A stretch of DNA of 64,000 nucleotides from UBA11740 sp049273695. GTDB lineage: Bacteria; Acidobacteriota; Blastocatellia; Pyrinomonadales; Pyrinomonadaceae. The notes beneath the pieces were generated by a model. That model was given only the letters and a program-made list of their open reading frames with translations, did not search any database and was not told where the DNA came from. The translations under genes were made by a program, and so were the position numbers. The stretch is from NCBI GenBank assembly GCA_049273695.1, contig JBASRE010000050.1:62001-126000 (forward strand), in the 5' to 3' direction. The first letter of the stretch is position 1. Each line of letters opens with the position of its first letter. Below are positions 8,676-18,647 of the stretch, piece after piece.

Positions 8676-9659
8676 ATGAGACACGAAGACACGGGGACAC
8701 GGAGACGCGGAGAAAATCAGCAACGGGTGCGAAACTTGTTTTGCGAGTTTCTCCGTGTCTCCGTGTCCCCGTGTCTCCGCGTCCTCTTGCTTCTGCTCAC
8801 TGCTCACTGCTCACTGCTCACTGTTTTCGGCCAGCCCGGCGTCCCGCCGTTGAACTCGCCTTTGTACGGCGCGCGCCATGAGGCAGGGAGTGTCTCGACC
8901 GGACTGCCGCCGATTTTGAAAGAGATCGGTATCGATCAACGTCTGAACGAGCAAGTGCCACTCGATGCGGTCTTCAAAGATGACCAGGGTCGCGAAGTGC
9001 GGCTGGGGGAATACTTCAAAGGTAAGCCGGTCGTTTTGGCGCTGGTTTATTACGCATGTCCGCAGCTCTGCAACCAGATCCTGATCGGCACGCTGACTTC
9101 GGTGCGGCAGGTTTCGTTCAACGCCGGCGAAGACTATCAAATCGTCGCGATCAGTTTTGATCCGCGCGAGACGCCGCAACTGGCCGCGGCCAAGAAACAA
9201 ACTTACGTGAAGGCCTACAACCGCGCGAGCGCCAATGCCGGCTGGCACTTTTTGACCGGCGACGATGCGAACATCAAGCGCGTGACTGACGCGGTGGGCT
9301 TCCGCTACAAGTGGGACGAAAAGACGAACCAGTTTGCGCACGCGAGCGGCGTCTTTGTGCTAACGCCGGAAGGAAAGCTCGCGCGCTACTTCTATGGCAT
9401 TGAATATCCGCATCATTGGATGCGGCTCGCATTAGTCGAGGCTTCGCAGAGTCACATCGGCACGCCCGTCGATACGCTGATGTTGTACTGCTATCACTAC
9501 GACCCGGCGACCGGAAAGTACGGCGCGTCCGTGATGAATGGCATGAAGGTCGCCGGCGTGATCACGGTCGGATTGATCGTCGGAATGTTGTTGAAGTTGC
9601 GAAGGCGAAGTGGTTATCAGTTGGGAACGAAAGACGCTGGACAAGTGAGTTCTTTGTGA
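8676..9659 (+). CDS. SCO1/SenC-family copper chaperone
   Basis: Up to 327 residues. The true start is uncertain because the first ~45 codons translate two repeats; a start at one of the in-frame GTGs near 8745-8760 would give an ordinary signal peptide. The hydrophobic core LLLLLTAHCSLLT comes from the same 'tgctcac' repeat as in ActE. The thioredoxin-like SCO domain shows the copper-binding CxxxC as ACPQLCNQ (about residues 127-134), the SFDPRETP motif and a conserved His in FAHASGVFVL. A C-terminal transmembrane helix lies near residues 285-305. It probably delivers copper to the CuA site of the CoxB encoded next. Confidence 0.92.
   Translation: MRHEDTGTRRRGENQQRVRNLFCEFLRVSVSPCLRVLLLLLTAHCSLLTVFGQPGVPPLNSPLYGARHEAGSVSTGLPPILKEIGIDQRLNEQVPLDAVFKDDQGREVRLGEYFKGKPVVLALVYYACPQLCNQILIGTLTSVRQVSFNAGEDYQIVAISFDPRETPQLAAAKKQTYVKAYNRASANAGWHFLTGDDANIKRVTDAVGFRYKWDEKTNQFAHASGVFVLTPEGKLARYFYGIEYPHHWMRLALVEASQSHIGTPVDTLMLYCYHYDPATGKYGASVMNGMKVAGVITVGLIVGMLLKLRRRSGYQLGTKDAGQVSSL
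8681..8823. repeat. Composite repeat in the 5' part of the SCO gene
   Basis: The arms (8681-8713 'gacacggggacacggag' type, and 8751-8784 'ctccgtgtctccgtgtcccc' type) are reverse complements of each other. They are followed directly by a 'tgctcac' run at 8793-8823. The right arm and the run are translated as the SCO signal peptide. Confidence 0.85.
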
Positions 9660-9661
9660 CC

Positions 9662-9718
9662 TCTCCGTGCCTCTGTGGTGAATGACTATTAGAAAAAGCC
9701 ACCACAGAGACACCGAGA
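9662..9718. repeat. Inverted repeat between the SCO gene and coxB
   Basis: The 'ctccgtgcctctgtggtg' arm (9662-9681) pairs imperfectly with 'ccaccacagagacaccgag' (9699-9718). The same family occurs at 59066-59160. A half copy of the 'gtcgggcagtagcccgac' unit follows at 9751-9772. Confidence 0.8.
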
Positions 9719-9778
9719 TCCACAAAGACACAGAGAGTTGAAGATCAGATAACGTCGGGCAGTGGCCCGACTCAAGTG

Positions 9779-10798
9779 ATGATGTTGATGTTGTTACTGC
9801 AATCCTGGATTCCATTTATTCCTGAAAGCGCGTCGACACTTTCGGACGACGTGGACGCGGTGTATTTCTACATCTCGGGCGTCACGGTCTTCTTCGTGAC
9901 GTTGATTTCGCTCGTCATCATCTTCTTCGTTATCCGCTATCGCCGCCGCAACCCGTTCGAAATTCCGCGGCCCGTGGAAGGCTCGACCAAACTCGAAACG
10001 CTTTGGTCGGTAATTCCCCTGGTCATTGCGATGACGATCTTTGTCTGGGGCGCGAAAGTTTATTTTGCGCAGTACCGTCCGCCGGAACATGCGATGGAGG
10101 TTTACGTCGTCGGCAAACAGTGGATGTGGAAGTTCCAGCACACGACCGGCCAGCGCGAAATCAACGAACTGCACGTGCCCGTCGGTCGCAAGGTCAAGTT
10201 GATCATGACGACGGAAGACGTAATCCACGACCTTTTCTTTCCGGCGTTTCGGAACAAGATGGACGTGGTCCCCGGCAAGTACACCGTTCAGTGGTTCGAG
10301 GCGACAAAGCCCGGCCGCTATCACTTTTTCTGCGCCGAGTACTGCGGCATGAATCATTCGGGCATGCGCGGCTACATCGAAGTCATGGAGCCGGCAGCTT
10401 TCGACAATTGGCTGAGCGGCAATGCAAACGCGGCGTCGCCGGCGGCGGTCGGACATTCGCTTTACGAATCGCTCGGCTGCGCGTCATGTCACGGCGCCAA
10501 TGCGGAAGGCGGACGCGGGCCGACGCTGCTCGGCGTGTTTGGCAGCAATCGGGTGCTCAATAACAATCAAACGGCGAGAGCCGATGAAGGTTATCTCCGC
10601 GAATCGATTATCAATCCGCAGGCGAAGATCGTCACCGGCTTTGGGCCGATCATGCCGTCGTTCCAGGGGCAAGTAACCGAAGAGCAGCTTTTGAGTCTGG
10701 TCGCGTACATCAAGTCGCTTTCGATAACGCGGCCGGAAACGCCAACAGCAAAGCCACCGGCGACGGGAACGCCGCAAAGCGCGAACCCGGTGCGGTGA
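9779..10798 (+). CDS. coxB: Cytochrome c oxidase subunit II with fused cytochrome c
   Basis: About 339 residues; the start could be GTG 9776 or any of the clustered ATGs from 9779. Two N-terminal transmembrane helices are followed by the CuA cupredoxin domain. It has the first histidine in EDVIHDLFFPAF and the cluster FFCAEYCGMNHSGM, which contains both cysteines, the second histidine and the methionine. A C-terminal cytochrome c domain carries CASCHG near residue 238 and a ligand methionine in GPIMPSFQG, so this is a caa3-type subunit II. Electrons from ActE or a soluble cytochrome would enter at this haem, pass to CuA and then to subunit I. Confidence 0.95.
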   Translation: MMLMLLLQSWIPFIPESASTLSDDVDAVYFYISGVTVFFVTLISLVIIFFVIRYRRRNPFEIPRPVEGSTKLETLWSVIPLVIAMTIFVWGAKVYFAQYRPPEHAMEVYVVGKQWMWKFQHTTGQREINELHVPVGRKVKLIMTTEDVIHDLFFPAFRNKMDVVPGKYTVQWFEATKPGRYHFFCAEYCGMNHSGMRGYIEVMEPAAFDNWLSGNANAASPAAVGHSLYESLGCASCHGANAEGGRGPTLLGVFGSNRVLNNNQTARADEGYLRESIINPQAKIVTGFGPIMPSFQGQVTEEQLLSLVAYIKSLSITRPETPTAKPPATGTPQSANPVR

Positions 10799-10813
10799 GG
10801 TAAACGGGAAAAC

Positions 10814-10860
10814 GGTACGCGCGCCTCTGGCGCGCTTCAGCACGCCGGAGGCTGCGTACC
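10814..10860. repeat. Palindromic element between coxB and coxA
   Basis: Outer arms ggtacgc / gcgtacc enclose the hairpin GCGCGCC tct GGCGCGC. A related copy lies at 14180-14233. Confidence 0.85.
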
Positions 10861-10874
10861 GACACGTAATCGAA

Positions 10875-12539
<1,665 letters not shown>

Positions 12540-12550
12540 TTTTGTGTTTC

Positions 12551-12607
12551 GTTTAGAGGCGGGCTACCGCCCGCCCAGTACTGTCGGGCAGTAGCCCGAC
12601 TCTAAAC
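12551..12607. repeat. Palindromic element, 'gcgggctaccgcccgc' family
   Basis: The same architecture as the copy at 8050-8106, with near-identical hairpins and a different 8-10 bp centre. It ends 13 bp before the coxC start. Confidence 0.9.
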
Positions 12608-12619
12608 AGGACGATACGT

Positions 12620-13366
12620 TTGCCTGATTCAGTAACAACAACTCACGAGCACACTGCGCACCCCGCGTTGCAGCACCATTTCGAGAACATGGAGCAGCAG
12701 CGCGAGGCAGGCACGCTCGGCATGTGGGTGTTTCTGGTCACCGAGATAATGTTTTTCGGCGGCATGTTCCTGGCCTACACGCTTTATCGCTATAAGTATC
12801 CGGATGCATTCGCGGCGGCGAGCAATCACCTCGACATCAGGCTCGGGGCCGTCAACACGGCCGTGTTGATCGTCAGCAGCTTCACGATGGCCATGGCCGT
12901 CTTCAGCACGCAGATCGGCAAGCGGCGAAACACGATTATCTTTCTCGTCTTGACGCTCGTGCTGGGCGTGACGTTTCTCGGAATCAAAGCCGTCGAGTAC
13001 AAGGCAAAGTACGATGACCACCTGATTCCCGGTCAGTTGATTCCCGGCAATCCGTTTAATCCAGCGGTGGCGCAACACGGCGACACGGATCCGCACAAAC
13101 TGCATCTGTCCCAGGGAACGTCGGTCAGGCATGTCGAGATGTTCTATTGGATTTATTTCATCATGACCGGCATGCACGCGCTGCACATGATTATCGGGGC
13201 CGGAATCCTGATCGTCATTCTCATCATGGCCTGGCGCGGAAAATTTAGTCCCGAGTATCACGCACCGGTGGAGATCTTTGGGTTGTACTGGCACTTTGTC
13301 GATATCATTTGGATCTTTCTGTTCCCGTTGCTGTACCTGCTGGGACGGCACTTGGGAGGACACTAG
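12620..13366 (+). CDS. coxC: Cytochrome c oxidase subunit III
   Basis: 248 residues from TTG 12620, with an AGGA ribosome-binding site a few bases upstream; no ATG fits the family N-terminus. Hydrophobic segments match the five-helix bacterial subunit III without the two extra N-terminal helices. Family motifs include GMWVFLVTEIMFFGGMF near the start, MFYWIYFIMTGMHALHMIIG, and GLYWHFVDIIWIFLFPLLYL at the end. Subunit III stabilises the oxidase and its oxygen channel. Confidence 0.94.
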   Translation: MPDSVTTTHEHTAHPALQHHFENMEQQREAGTLGMWVFLVTEIMFFGGMFLAYTLYRYKYPDAFAAASNHLDIRLGAVNTAVLIVSSFTMAMAVFSTQIGKRRNTIIFLVLTLVLGVTFLGIKAVEYKAKYDDHLIPGQLIPGNPFNPAVAQHGDTDPHKLHLSQGTSVRHVEMFYWIYFIMTGMHALHMIIGAGILIVILIMAWRGKFSPEYHAPVEIFGLYWHFVDIIWIFLFPLLYLLGRHLGGH

Positions 13367-13443
13367 GAATTGCGAATTTCGGATTGCGAATTTCGAATTC
13401 CGGATTGCTGATTTGGCTGACATCTGATCTCTGACGTCTGTTT
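13367..13443. repeat. A/T-rich repeat between coxC and coxD
   Basis: The phrase 'ggattgcgaatttc' and variants are repeated, with short palindromic pieces such as 'gaatttcgaattc'. It fills the 78-bp gap completely. Related in style to the 3717-3830 and 5227-5340 repeats, but a different sequence. Confidence 0.65.
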
Positions 13444-13444
13444 T

Positions 13445-13747
13445 ATGAGCGAACATATAGTTTATCCGCGGGTCTACATCGGAATCTTTCTGATCCTTTT
13501 GGTCGGCACCGTGATTACGGTGCTTGCCGCATTCCAGGATTTTCCGGGACCATTGAACGCCATCGTGGCGCTGACGATCGCGACCGTCAAAGCGACGTTC
13601 GTCGTGCTCTACTTCATGCACGTGCGCTACAGTGGTCGACTGATTTGGCTGGTGATTGCCGCGGCGCTGTTCTGGCTGGGAATTATGTTCGCGCTGACGA
13701 TTAGCGATTATTCGTCGCGTGATTGGCTGCCGATTACGACTTCGTAA
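13445..13747 (+). CDS. coxD: Cytochrome c oxidase subunit IV (prokaryotic)
   Basis: 100 residues with three hydrophobic helices. It has the family signature of a central helix followed by TFVVLYFMHVRYS, typical of the prokaryotic COX4 family. It ends the respiratory operon; the next gene is convergent with its stop codon 14 bp away. Confidence 0.9.
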   Translation: MSEHIVYPRVYIGIFLILLVGTVITVLAAFQDFPGPLNAIVALTIATVKATFVVLYFMHVRYSGRLIWLVIAAALFWLGIMFALTISDYSSRDWLPITTS

Positions 13748-13760
13748 GCTGCTTGGTGAG

Positions 13761-14114
13761 CTACTGCGCCGCCAGGATCAATTCTTTCTCTCGCACATCA
13801 ATCACACTGTGACAATGCGGACACTTCAGGCGGAGCGTTGCGTCTGAAGTTCGGATGGGCGCACTACAGTTCGGACAAGGAGCGTTAATTTCATTTGTCT
13901 TGAACAAGTCGCGCATCATGAAGACGGGAAGTACGAGGCCCGCGATCAGCAGAGGTATTCCGAAGATCAAGCCGATCCTCGTGCCGTCACTCAATGTCAG
14001 GCTAATGACCAGGCCGGCGATGAAGAGGATCAATCCGACTGCGATACTGAATGAAAAACCGTAGGCGCTGTCGAATGTTTTTGCCGGCTTACGCTCGCTG
14101 GTTTCTTCCGCCAT
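13761..14114 (-). CDS. Two-helix membrane protein with C-terminal zinc ribbon
   Basis: 117 residues. Two hydrophobic helices lie at about residues 22-41 and 47-67. A cytoplasmic tail then carries two CxxC knuckles (CPNCSAP and CPHCHS), the pattern of a small zinc ribbon. I do not recognise a named family. The gene is convergent with coxD and is preceded by a palindromic repeat. Confidence 0.75.
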   Translation of the reverse strand: MAEETSERKPAKTFDSAYGFSFSIAVGLILFIAGLVISLTLSDGTRIGLIFGIPLLIAGLVLPVFMMRDLFKTNEINAPCPNCSAPIRTSDATLRLKCPHCHSVIDVREKELILAAQ

Positions 14115-14179
14115 GTTCGCTCTCCCCGTTTGGCAGGACTTTTACTCGACGCACTCGTTGATTGTCAATTGAATCAGAG

Positions 14180-14233
14180 GGTACGCACGCCTTTGGCGTG
14201 CTTATCACATAGCGCGCGGGACGCACGCGTACC
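14180..14233. repeat. Palindromic element, 'gtacgcacgc' family
   Basis: Outer arms ggtacgc / gcgtacc with an internal 'gcacgcctttggcgtgc' hairpin. It is the same family as 10814-10860 and abuts the 3' end of the gene at 14237. Confidence 0.85.
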
Positions 14234-14236
14234 GTG

Positions 14237-14974
14237 CTACAAAACGTGGGCCGGCTGCGCCGCGTTCTCAGGCTCGTAATAGAGAATGCGGTTGCAGTTG
14301 TCGCACGTGATCACTTCATTGCCGCGTCGCACATCGGCCATGATCTGGGGACGCAGAGCCATGTAACACGCCGTGCAAGCGCCATTGTGCGCCCGCGCCA
14401 CGGCCACGCCGTCTCTGATGCGCATGCTGATGCGGTTGAAGAGTGCGGCCATCGGCTTTGGAAGTTCCTTCAGCAGCCGCTCGCGTTCGGCGCGCGCTTC
14501 TTCCAACTCTTTCTCTTGCCGCTTTACCTGTTCGTCAAATTCGGCGAAGCGCGCCTGCATGTCTTCGCGCAGCTTTTCGACTTCCGGCGCCCGTTCCTTC
14601 AATTCTTTCTCGGCTGACTCGAAACCTTCCATTTGTTCGAGCACCTGCGTCTCAAACGCGGAAATCTGTTTGCGCGCGGCGTCGGCTTCGCGAATCGCGG
14701 CCGTGTACTCGTCAGGCTTCTTGGCGGCCATCAGATTCCGGTCGGCACGTTCGGCGCGCTGCTTCTGTTCGAAGATTTCCTTTTCCACTCGCGCCCGCTC
14801 GTGAAACGCTGCTTCTTTCTTCTGTTCGAGGGCGCGAATTTCAAAAGCGCGCTGATCGAACTCTCTTTCGATCTCGGCGCGCCTTTCAGGAATGCTTTCG
14901 ATGTCAGTTTGTAGTGTTCTTATATTTGTATCAGTCTTCTGTAGTGCGATTAATTGCGCTAATTCCGCCTTCAA
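14237..14974 (-). CDS. Coiled-coil protein with C4-type zinc ribbon
   Basis: 245 residues. Residues about 1-180 are almost entirely charged heptads, giving a long coiled coil. The C-terminus carries two CxxC knuckles (ACTACYMALRP and CDNCNRILYY) forming a C4 zinc ribbon. This is the architecture of the widespread bacterial CT398/DUF164 family, thought to act as a nucleic-acid or scaffold protein. The function here is not shown by the sequence. The start ATG at 14974 gives the standard N-terminus MKAELAQLIALQKTD. Confidence 0.85.
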   Translation of the reverse strand: MKAELAQLIALQKTDTNIRTLQTDIESIPERRAEIEREFDQRAFEIRALEQKKEAAFHERARVEKEIFEQKQRAERADRNLMAAKKPDEYTAAIREADAARKQISAFETQVLEQMEGFESAEKELKERAPEVEKLREDMQARFAEFDEQVKRQEKELEEARAERERLLKELPKPMAALFNRISMRIRDGVAVARAHNGACTACYMALRPQIMADVRRGNEVITCDNCNRILYYEPENAAQPAHVL

Positions 14975-15063
14975 TTTTTATCGGCTCCTCTTGAAATGCG
15001 TTTTGTAAACGGTGACATTCATTGAGCCAATAATCACACAGGGTGAGGCACGTGCGCAAGGAG

Positions 15064-15102
15064 GGCGGTCAGGGTGGCTGTTGCCAGCCGCAACTGACCG
15101 CC
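15064..15102. repeat. Isolated hairpin upstream of the desaturase gene
   Basis: GGCGGTCAG (15064-15072) pairs perfectly with CTGACCGCC (15094-15102), with inner GGTGGCTG / CAGCCGC pairing. It lies about 40 bp before the desaturase start and could act as a 5' leader structure or an attenuator. No long U-tract follows. Confidence 0.6.
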
Positions 15103-15141
15103 ATATACTGCCCCAGTTTTCGTGCAGTGAGGTTTTGGCAG

Positions 15142-15999
15142 ATGAAAATCTACAATGTTATCGGCTACTCGCTGATCGCTCTTCACGTGACGAGTGCCGG
15201 GCTCGCGGCGCCTAACCACTGGGGCTTCATGGTGGGCGCAATCGTGGGCTTGGCGTATCTAATCTTCATCTGGTTTCTCGGCGGTCTGTACCTTTCCGAC
15301 GTAATCCATATGGGAATTGCGCACAAGACCCTCGATTACAAGCCGTGGTTCATCAAGACAGTCGTGATCGTTCACAGTCTTCTGGGGATTTATATCAACC
15401 CCATCACCTGGGTGAATCGCCATCGTCATCACCACGCCTTTTCGGACCATGATGGCGACCCAAACAAACTACACGATGATGGCTTTTGGCGAACTTTGTA
15501 CCTCTGCATCTTTCCGTACAAGTGCAAATCAGATCTCGCCAAGGATCCGATTTTCAAGACTTGGCCGCTTCGCCTAACCTCAGCGCCCTATTTCGGTGTG
15601 GTGTCCCAATTGACGAGTTTCGCCTTGCTGTTTCTGCTGACGCGAAGCTGGATTTACTCCGGCGTGCTGTGGGCAAGCGTCAGGCTGTTTGGATTGTGGA
15701 TAAACCTAATACAGAACTACTGGACTCACGATCGACGATTTGGAACTCGGCGGTACGATGACGATCGCGATAACGCAATGAATCTCGGTGAGTTCCTTCC
15801 GGTGACGGCTTCGTTTAGCGCGAGTCTGCAGAACAACCACCATCACTTCCCACACTTCTTGAGAACGAGTCACACCGACGATGAGTATGATTTCGGTCTG
15901 CTAACCGTGCGGTTCCTGAAGTCAATGCGTTTGGTAAAACCGACGGCGTCAGGAGCGCAACGGCCGGACGGACTTCAGTTGAATGAGATCGGACTTTAA
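15142..15999 (+). CDS. Membrane fatty-acid (acyl) desaturase
   Basis: 285 residues from ATG 15142, with a GAGG about ten bases upstream. An in-frame GTG at 15043 would translate a hairpin. Histidine boxes typical of membrane di-iron desaturases are seen: HMGIAH (box 1), HRHHHAFSDHDGDPNK (box 2) and NNHHHFPH (box 3). Four or so hydrophobic segments are arranged in pairs around the boxes. The enzyme likely introduces a double bond into membrane acyl chains using oxygen and an electron donor. The substrate (acyl-CoA, acyl-ACP or lipid) cannot be told from the sequence. Confidence 0.88.
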   Translation: MKIYNVIGYSLIALHVTSAGLAAPNHWGFMVGAIVGLAYLIFIWFLGGLYLSDVIHMGIAHKTLDYKPWFIKTVVIVHSLLGIYINPITWVNRHRHHHAFSDHDGDPNKLHDDGFWRTLYLCIFPYKCKSDLAKDPIFKTWPLRLTSAPYFGVVSQLTSFALLFLLTRSWIYSGVLWASVRLFGLWINLIQNYWTHDRRFGTRRYDDDRDNAMNLGEFLPVTASFSASLQNNHHHFPHFLRTSHTDDEYDFGLLTVRFLKSMRLVKPTASGAQRPDGLQLNEIGL

Positions 16000-16016
16000 A
16001 GATCCTGACAGGAACT

Positions 16017-17420
16017 TCAGTTGGCGGCCACGGCCTTCGCGGCATTTATCCGGCCGCCGGTGGCGACTTTGCCTCGCAAAGACGGCAACGGATCGACCGA
16101 GTTAAGCAGCCGCGCACGCAATTCACCGATGGAAATGGCGGGATTGGCGGCGAGGATGAGCGCGGCCACGCCGGACACGAACGGCGTTGCCATTGAAGTG
16201 CCCTGCTTCTCCTGGTAACCGTGCTCGAGCCAGGTGCTGACGATTTGCTGACCGGGCGCGGCGATATCGACGCTGGTCGCGCCAAAGTTTGAAAAGGTCG
16301 TCAGCTCATCATTCCGATTCAAAGCAGCGACGCTAATCACGTTGTTCAGATCATAGCTGCCGGGATAGTGCGGCTTGGCGTCGTTGTCAGAGCTCGCGTT
16401 GCCGGCCGCCGCGACAATCAGGATGCCTTCTTCGCCGGCCCTGCGAATCACGTCTTCCAACGCGCGTGACTTGGCCATCGTGCCCCAGCTCGAAGAGATG
16501 ACGCGCACGTTTACGCCGGCGCGCTTCCGATTGATCACGTAGTTGATCGCTTCGATGGCGTCGCGCACCGTGGCTACGCCTTCGGCGTCCATGAATTTCA
16601 GCGGCATGATCTTGACCGTCCAGTTCACGCCCGCGACACCGATTTCGTTACCACCTTCAGCACCGATAATGCCGGCGCAATGTGTGCCGTGACCGTTGTC
16701 GTCCATCGGATCGCCCGTGTCTTCCAACAGGTTCAATCCATTGACGTCATCGATCGGCCCGTCGGGCGTCAGGTCTTCGTCCTGATACGCGATGATGATT
16801 CCTGGCCGGCGCCAAATGTTTCTCGCCAGATCGGGATGCGTGTAATCAACTCCGCTGTCGAGCAGGGCAACGACCACTTCGCCGCTACCTTTGGTCGTCG
16901 CCCAGGCCTGCATTGCGCTGATGTCCGCGCCCGACTTGCCGCCGTCCTGGCCGTGATTGAACAGTCCCCATTGCTTGTAAAAGAGTTCGTCATTCGCGTG
17001 GACGTGGTTGCCAGCGCCTTCGTGATCGAGCTTGATCTCGATGTTCGGTTCGGCGTACTCGACTTCCGCGAGCATTCGATACTGCGCCACCACTTCGTCG
17101 GCGCTGCGATTGTCTTCGTCTTCAATTACTGAGAGGCCTTCGACTGCCTCAATCCGATCTTCCACGTCGTCATTCATGCGCGTGGTAATAGTTTCAATCG
17201 CCTGTCGCGTGATGCCGGGCTTAAAGCGGACGAGGATCTCAGTCCTCAGCGAACCTGCTTCATCCTCATCACCATCGCTCGCAGCGTCCAGCGGCCGTGA
17301 CGTGTCGGACGCGGTTCGCGCCGGACGGTTCTTACTCCATTTGTGCAATTGACCAGCGAACGCGGCGATCAGAATTAGCGCTGCGGCGATTGAGATGTTG
17401 AGCCAGAGATTACGTGACAT
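16017..17420 (-). CDS. Subtilisin-like serine protease (S8), membrane-anchored or exported
   Basis: 467 residues. An N-terminal hydrophobic segment (about 5-24) acts as signal or anchor. A fervidolysin-like propeptide (about 58-130, beginning EILVRFKPGI) follows. The catalytic domain has Asp188 in VALLDSGVD, His244 in DNGHGTHCAG, Asn341 as oxyanion residue in AAAGNAS, and Ser409 in GTSMATPFVSG. The triad is complete, so an active extracytoplasmic protease is expected. The gene is codirectional with the small ORF at 17439. Confidence 0.93.
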   Translation of the reverse strand: MSRNLWLNISIAAALILIAAFAGQLHKWSKNRPARTASDTSRPLDAASDGDEDEAGSLRTEILVRFKPGITRQAIETITTRMNDDVEDRIEAVEGLSVIEDEDNRSADEVVAQYRMLAEVEYAEPNIEIKLDHEGAGNHVHANDELFYKQWGLFNHGQDGGKSGADISAMQAWATTKGSGEVVVALLDSGVDYTHPDLARNIWRRPGIIIAYQDEDLTPDGPIDDVNGLNLLEDTGDPMDDNGHGTHCAGIIGAEGGNEIGVAGVNWTVKIMPLKFMDAEGVATVRDAIEAINYVINRKRAGVNVRVISSSWGTMAKSRALEDVIRRAGEEGILIVAAAGNASSDNDAKPHYPGSYDLNNVISVAALNRNDELTTFSNFGATSVDIAAPGQQIVSTWLEHGYQEKQGTSMATPFVSGVAALILAANPAISIGELRARLLNSVDPLPSLRGKVATGGRINAAKAVAAN

Positions 17421-17438
17421 AAATCATTGCGCGCGTAT

Positions 17439-17714
17439 TCAAACGCGATAGTTCTGCCCTTTGAAGTTTACCAAACGCAACTGCCGCTCAGTTGCACGAT
17501 ATTCGTAAGTCTGGCCGCCGGCCTGCAAATGAATTCGCCAGCCGGGCGTAATCACCTGCGCGCTCATCTCGTCTTCTAAGGGGGCACCGAGTGAAGCATC
17601 CGGAAAATCGGCTTGTTTTATTCCCACCGTGGTGAGGGCGCTTTCGCTCACATCAAGCCGTTCCGCCAAATCCTGGCGCGCCTTGCTGATAATCTGATTT
17701 TCGATTGCTGCCAT
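17439..17714 (-). CDS. Small conserved-looking protein, unknown function
   Basis: 91 residues if started at the ATG at 17714. The frame stays open to 17852, but those extra residues translate a palindromic repeat and are unlikely to be native. The first half is an acidic helix (ENQIISKARQDLAERL). The second half contains ADFPDASLGAPLEDEM then QVITPGWRIHLQAGGQTYEY, a motif I have seen in small exported or cytosolic proteins without a known function. There is no signal peptide from 17714. It lies between rsmE and the subtilase on the same strand. Confidence 0.65.
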   Translation of the reverse strand: MAAIENQIISKARQDLAERLDVSESALTTVGIKQADFPDASLGAPLEDEMSAQVITPGWRIHLQAGGQTYEYRATERQLRLVNFKGQNYRV

Positions 17715-17777
17715 TCCGACCTGCCACTCTAAACGATTTCCGATTGCTTTCAGTTCCGAGGCGTTTGTTCGTTGATC

Positions 17778-17844
17778 GTTTAGAGGCGGGCTACCGCCCG
17801 CCAATGCAATGTAGAAAACGGCGGGCAGTAGCCCGCCTCTAAAC
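17778..17844. repeat. Palindromic element, 'gcgggctaccgcccgc' family
   Basis: A third full copy of the element at 8050 and 12551, with outer arms gtttagaggcggg / cccgcctctaaac. Part of it is readable as the extended N-terminus of the ORF that ends at 17439. Confidence 0.9.
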
Positions 17845-17855
17845 AATCCCAAAAT

Positions 17856-18611
17856 TTAGACCAGGTCTCCGAACCGATGCTGGATCAAAGTCGCGGCCAC
17901 AATTGCCGCCGTTTCCGCGCGCAACGTGCGCCCGCCGAGAGTTACAAGCTGCCATTCGTGCTTGCGTGCCTGACTTATCTCGTCGTCGGTCCACCCACCT
18001 TCCGAACCGACCATTGCGATGACACTCTTAAAGTTTGGTTTACTTTCAAACGCGGCCTCCAACGATCCGCCGTCACGCTCGGTAAACATCACCCCCAGGT
18101 GAACATCGGTAATCGATCGGAAAAATTCGTCGAGATTGGTGGGCCCGTTTACCAGCGTCAGACGCGCCCGTCCACACTGTTTAGCTGATTCAAGCGCGAT
18201 GCGCTGCCAGCGCTCGACTCTGCGCGCTGCGTCCTGAGGTTCGCGAATCCGAACATCCGCGCGCGTTGTGATAAGGGGTACCAAGCTCGTCACGCCGAGT
18301 TCGGTGGCCTTCTGTACGACGAGATCAAACTTCTCGCCTTTGAGTAAAGCCACCGCCAGGGTGAGATCGAGCGGCGACTCAGGCTTGGCTGCTTCGGTTT
18401 CCTCGGCGACGGTCAGCGTCATCGAGCGTGGGCCGATGTCCGCGATGACGCAACGATATTCGCGCCCCTCACCGTCGAACACGAAGACCTCATCATCGCG
18501 GCCGAGGCGCAGCACGTCACGCGCATGTCGCGCTTCATCGTCACTAAGCGTAATTGTGTCGCTGTCGGCAGCAAAGGCGATTCGCGGTGCGTAGAACCTT
18601 CGTCGAGTCAT
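17856..18611 (-). CDS. rsmE: 16S rRNA (uracil-1498-N3)-methyltransferase
   Basis: 251 residues. The family layout is clear: an N-terminal PUA-like domain (RRFYAPRIAFAADSDTITLSDDEARHARDVLRL) and a C-terminal SPOUT methyltransferase domain. The latter shows QKATELGV, CGRARL, GSEGGWTDDEI and LGGRTLRAETAA, which form the knotted SAM site. It methylates U1498 of 16S rRNA. It lies 36 bp after prmA on the same strand, a common pairing in bacteria. Confidence 0.95.
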   Translation of the reverse strand: MTRRRFYAPRIAFAADSDTITLSDDEARHARDVLRLGRDDEVFVFDGEGREYRCVIADIGPRSMTLTVAEETEAAKPESPLDLTLAVALLKGEKFDLVVQKATELGVTSLVPLITTRADVRIREPQDAARRVERWQRIALESAKQCGRARLTLVNGPTNLDEFFRSITDVHLGVMFTERDGGSLEAAFESKPNFKSVIAMVGSEGGWTDDEISQARKHEWQLVTLGGRTLRAETAAIVAATLIQHRFGDLV

Positions 18612-18647
18612 TTTTCTCTTGCTCCCTCTCCCTTTGGGAGAGGGAAA

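Noticed and set aside
12629..13621. Long open frame of 330 codons on the minus strand over coxC/coxD
   Set aside because: Antisense shadow of two well-supported genes; its translation is charged and low in family-like features.
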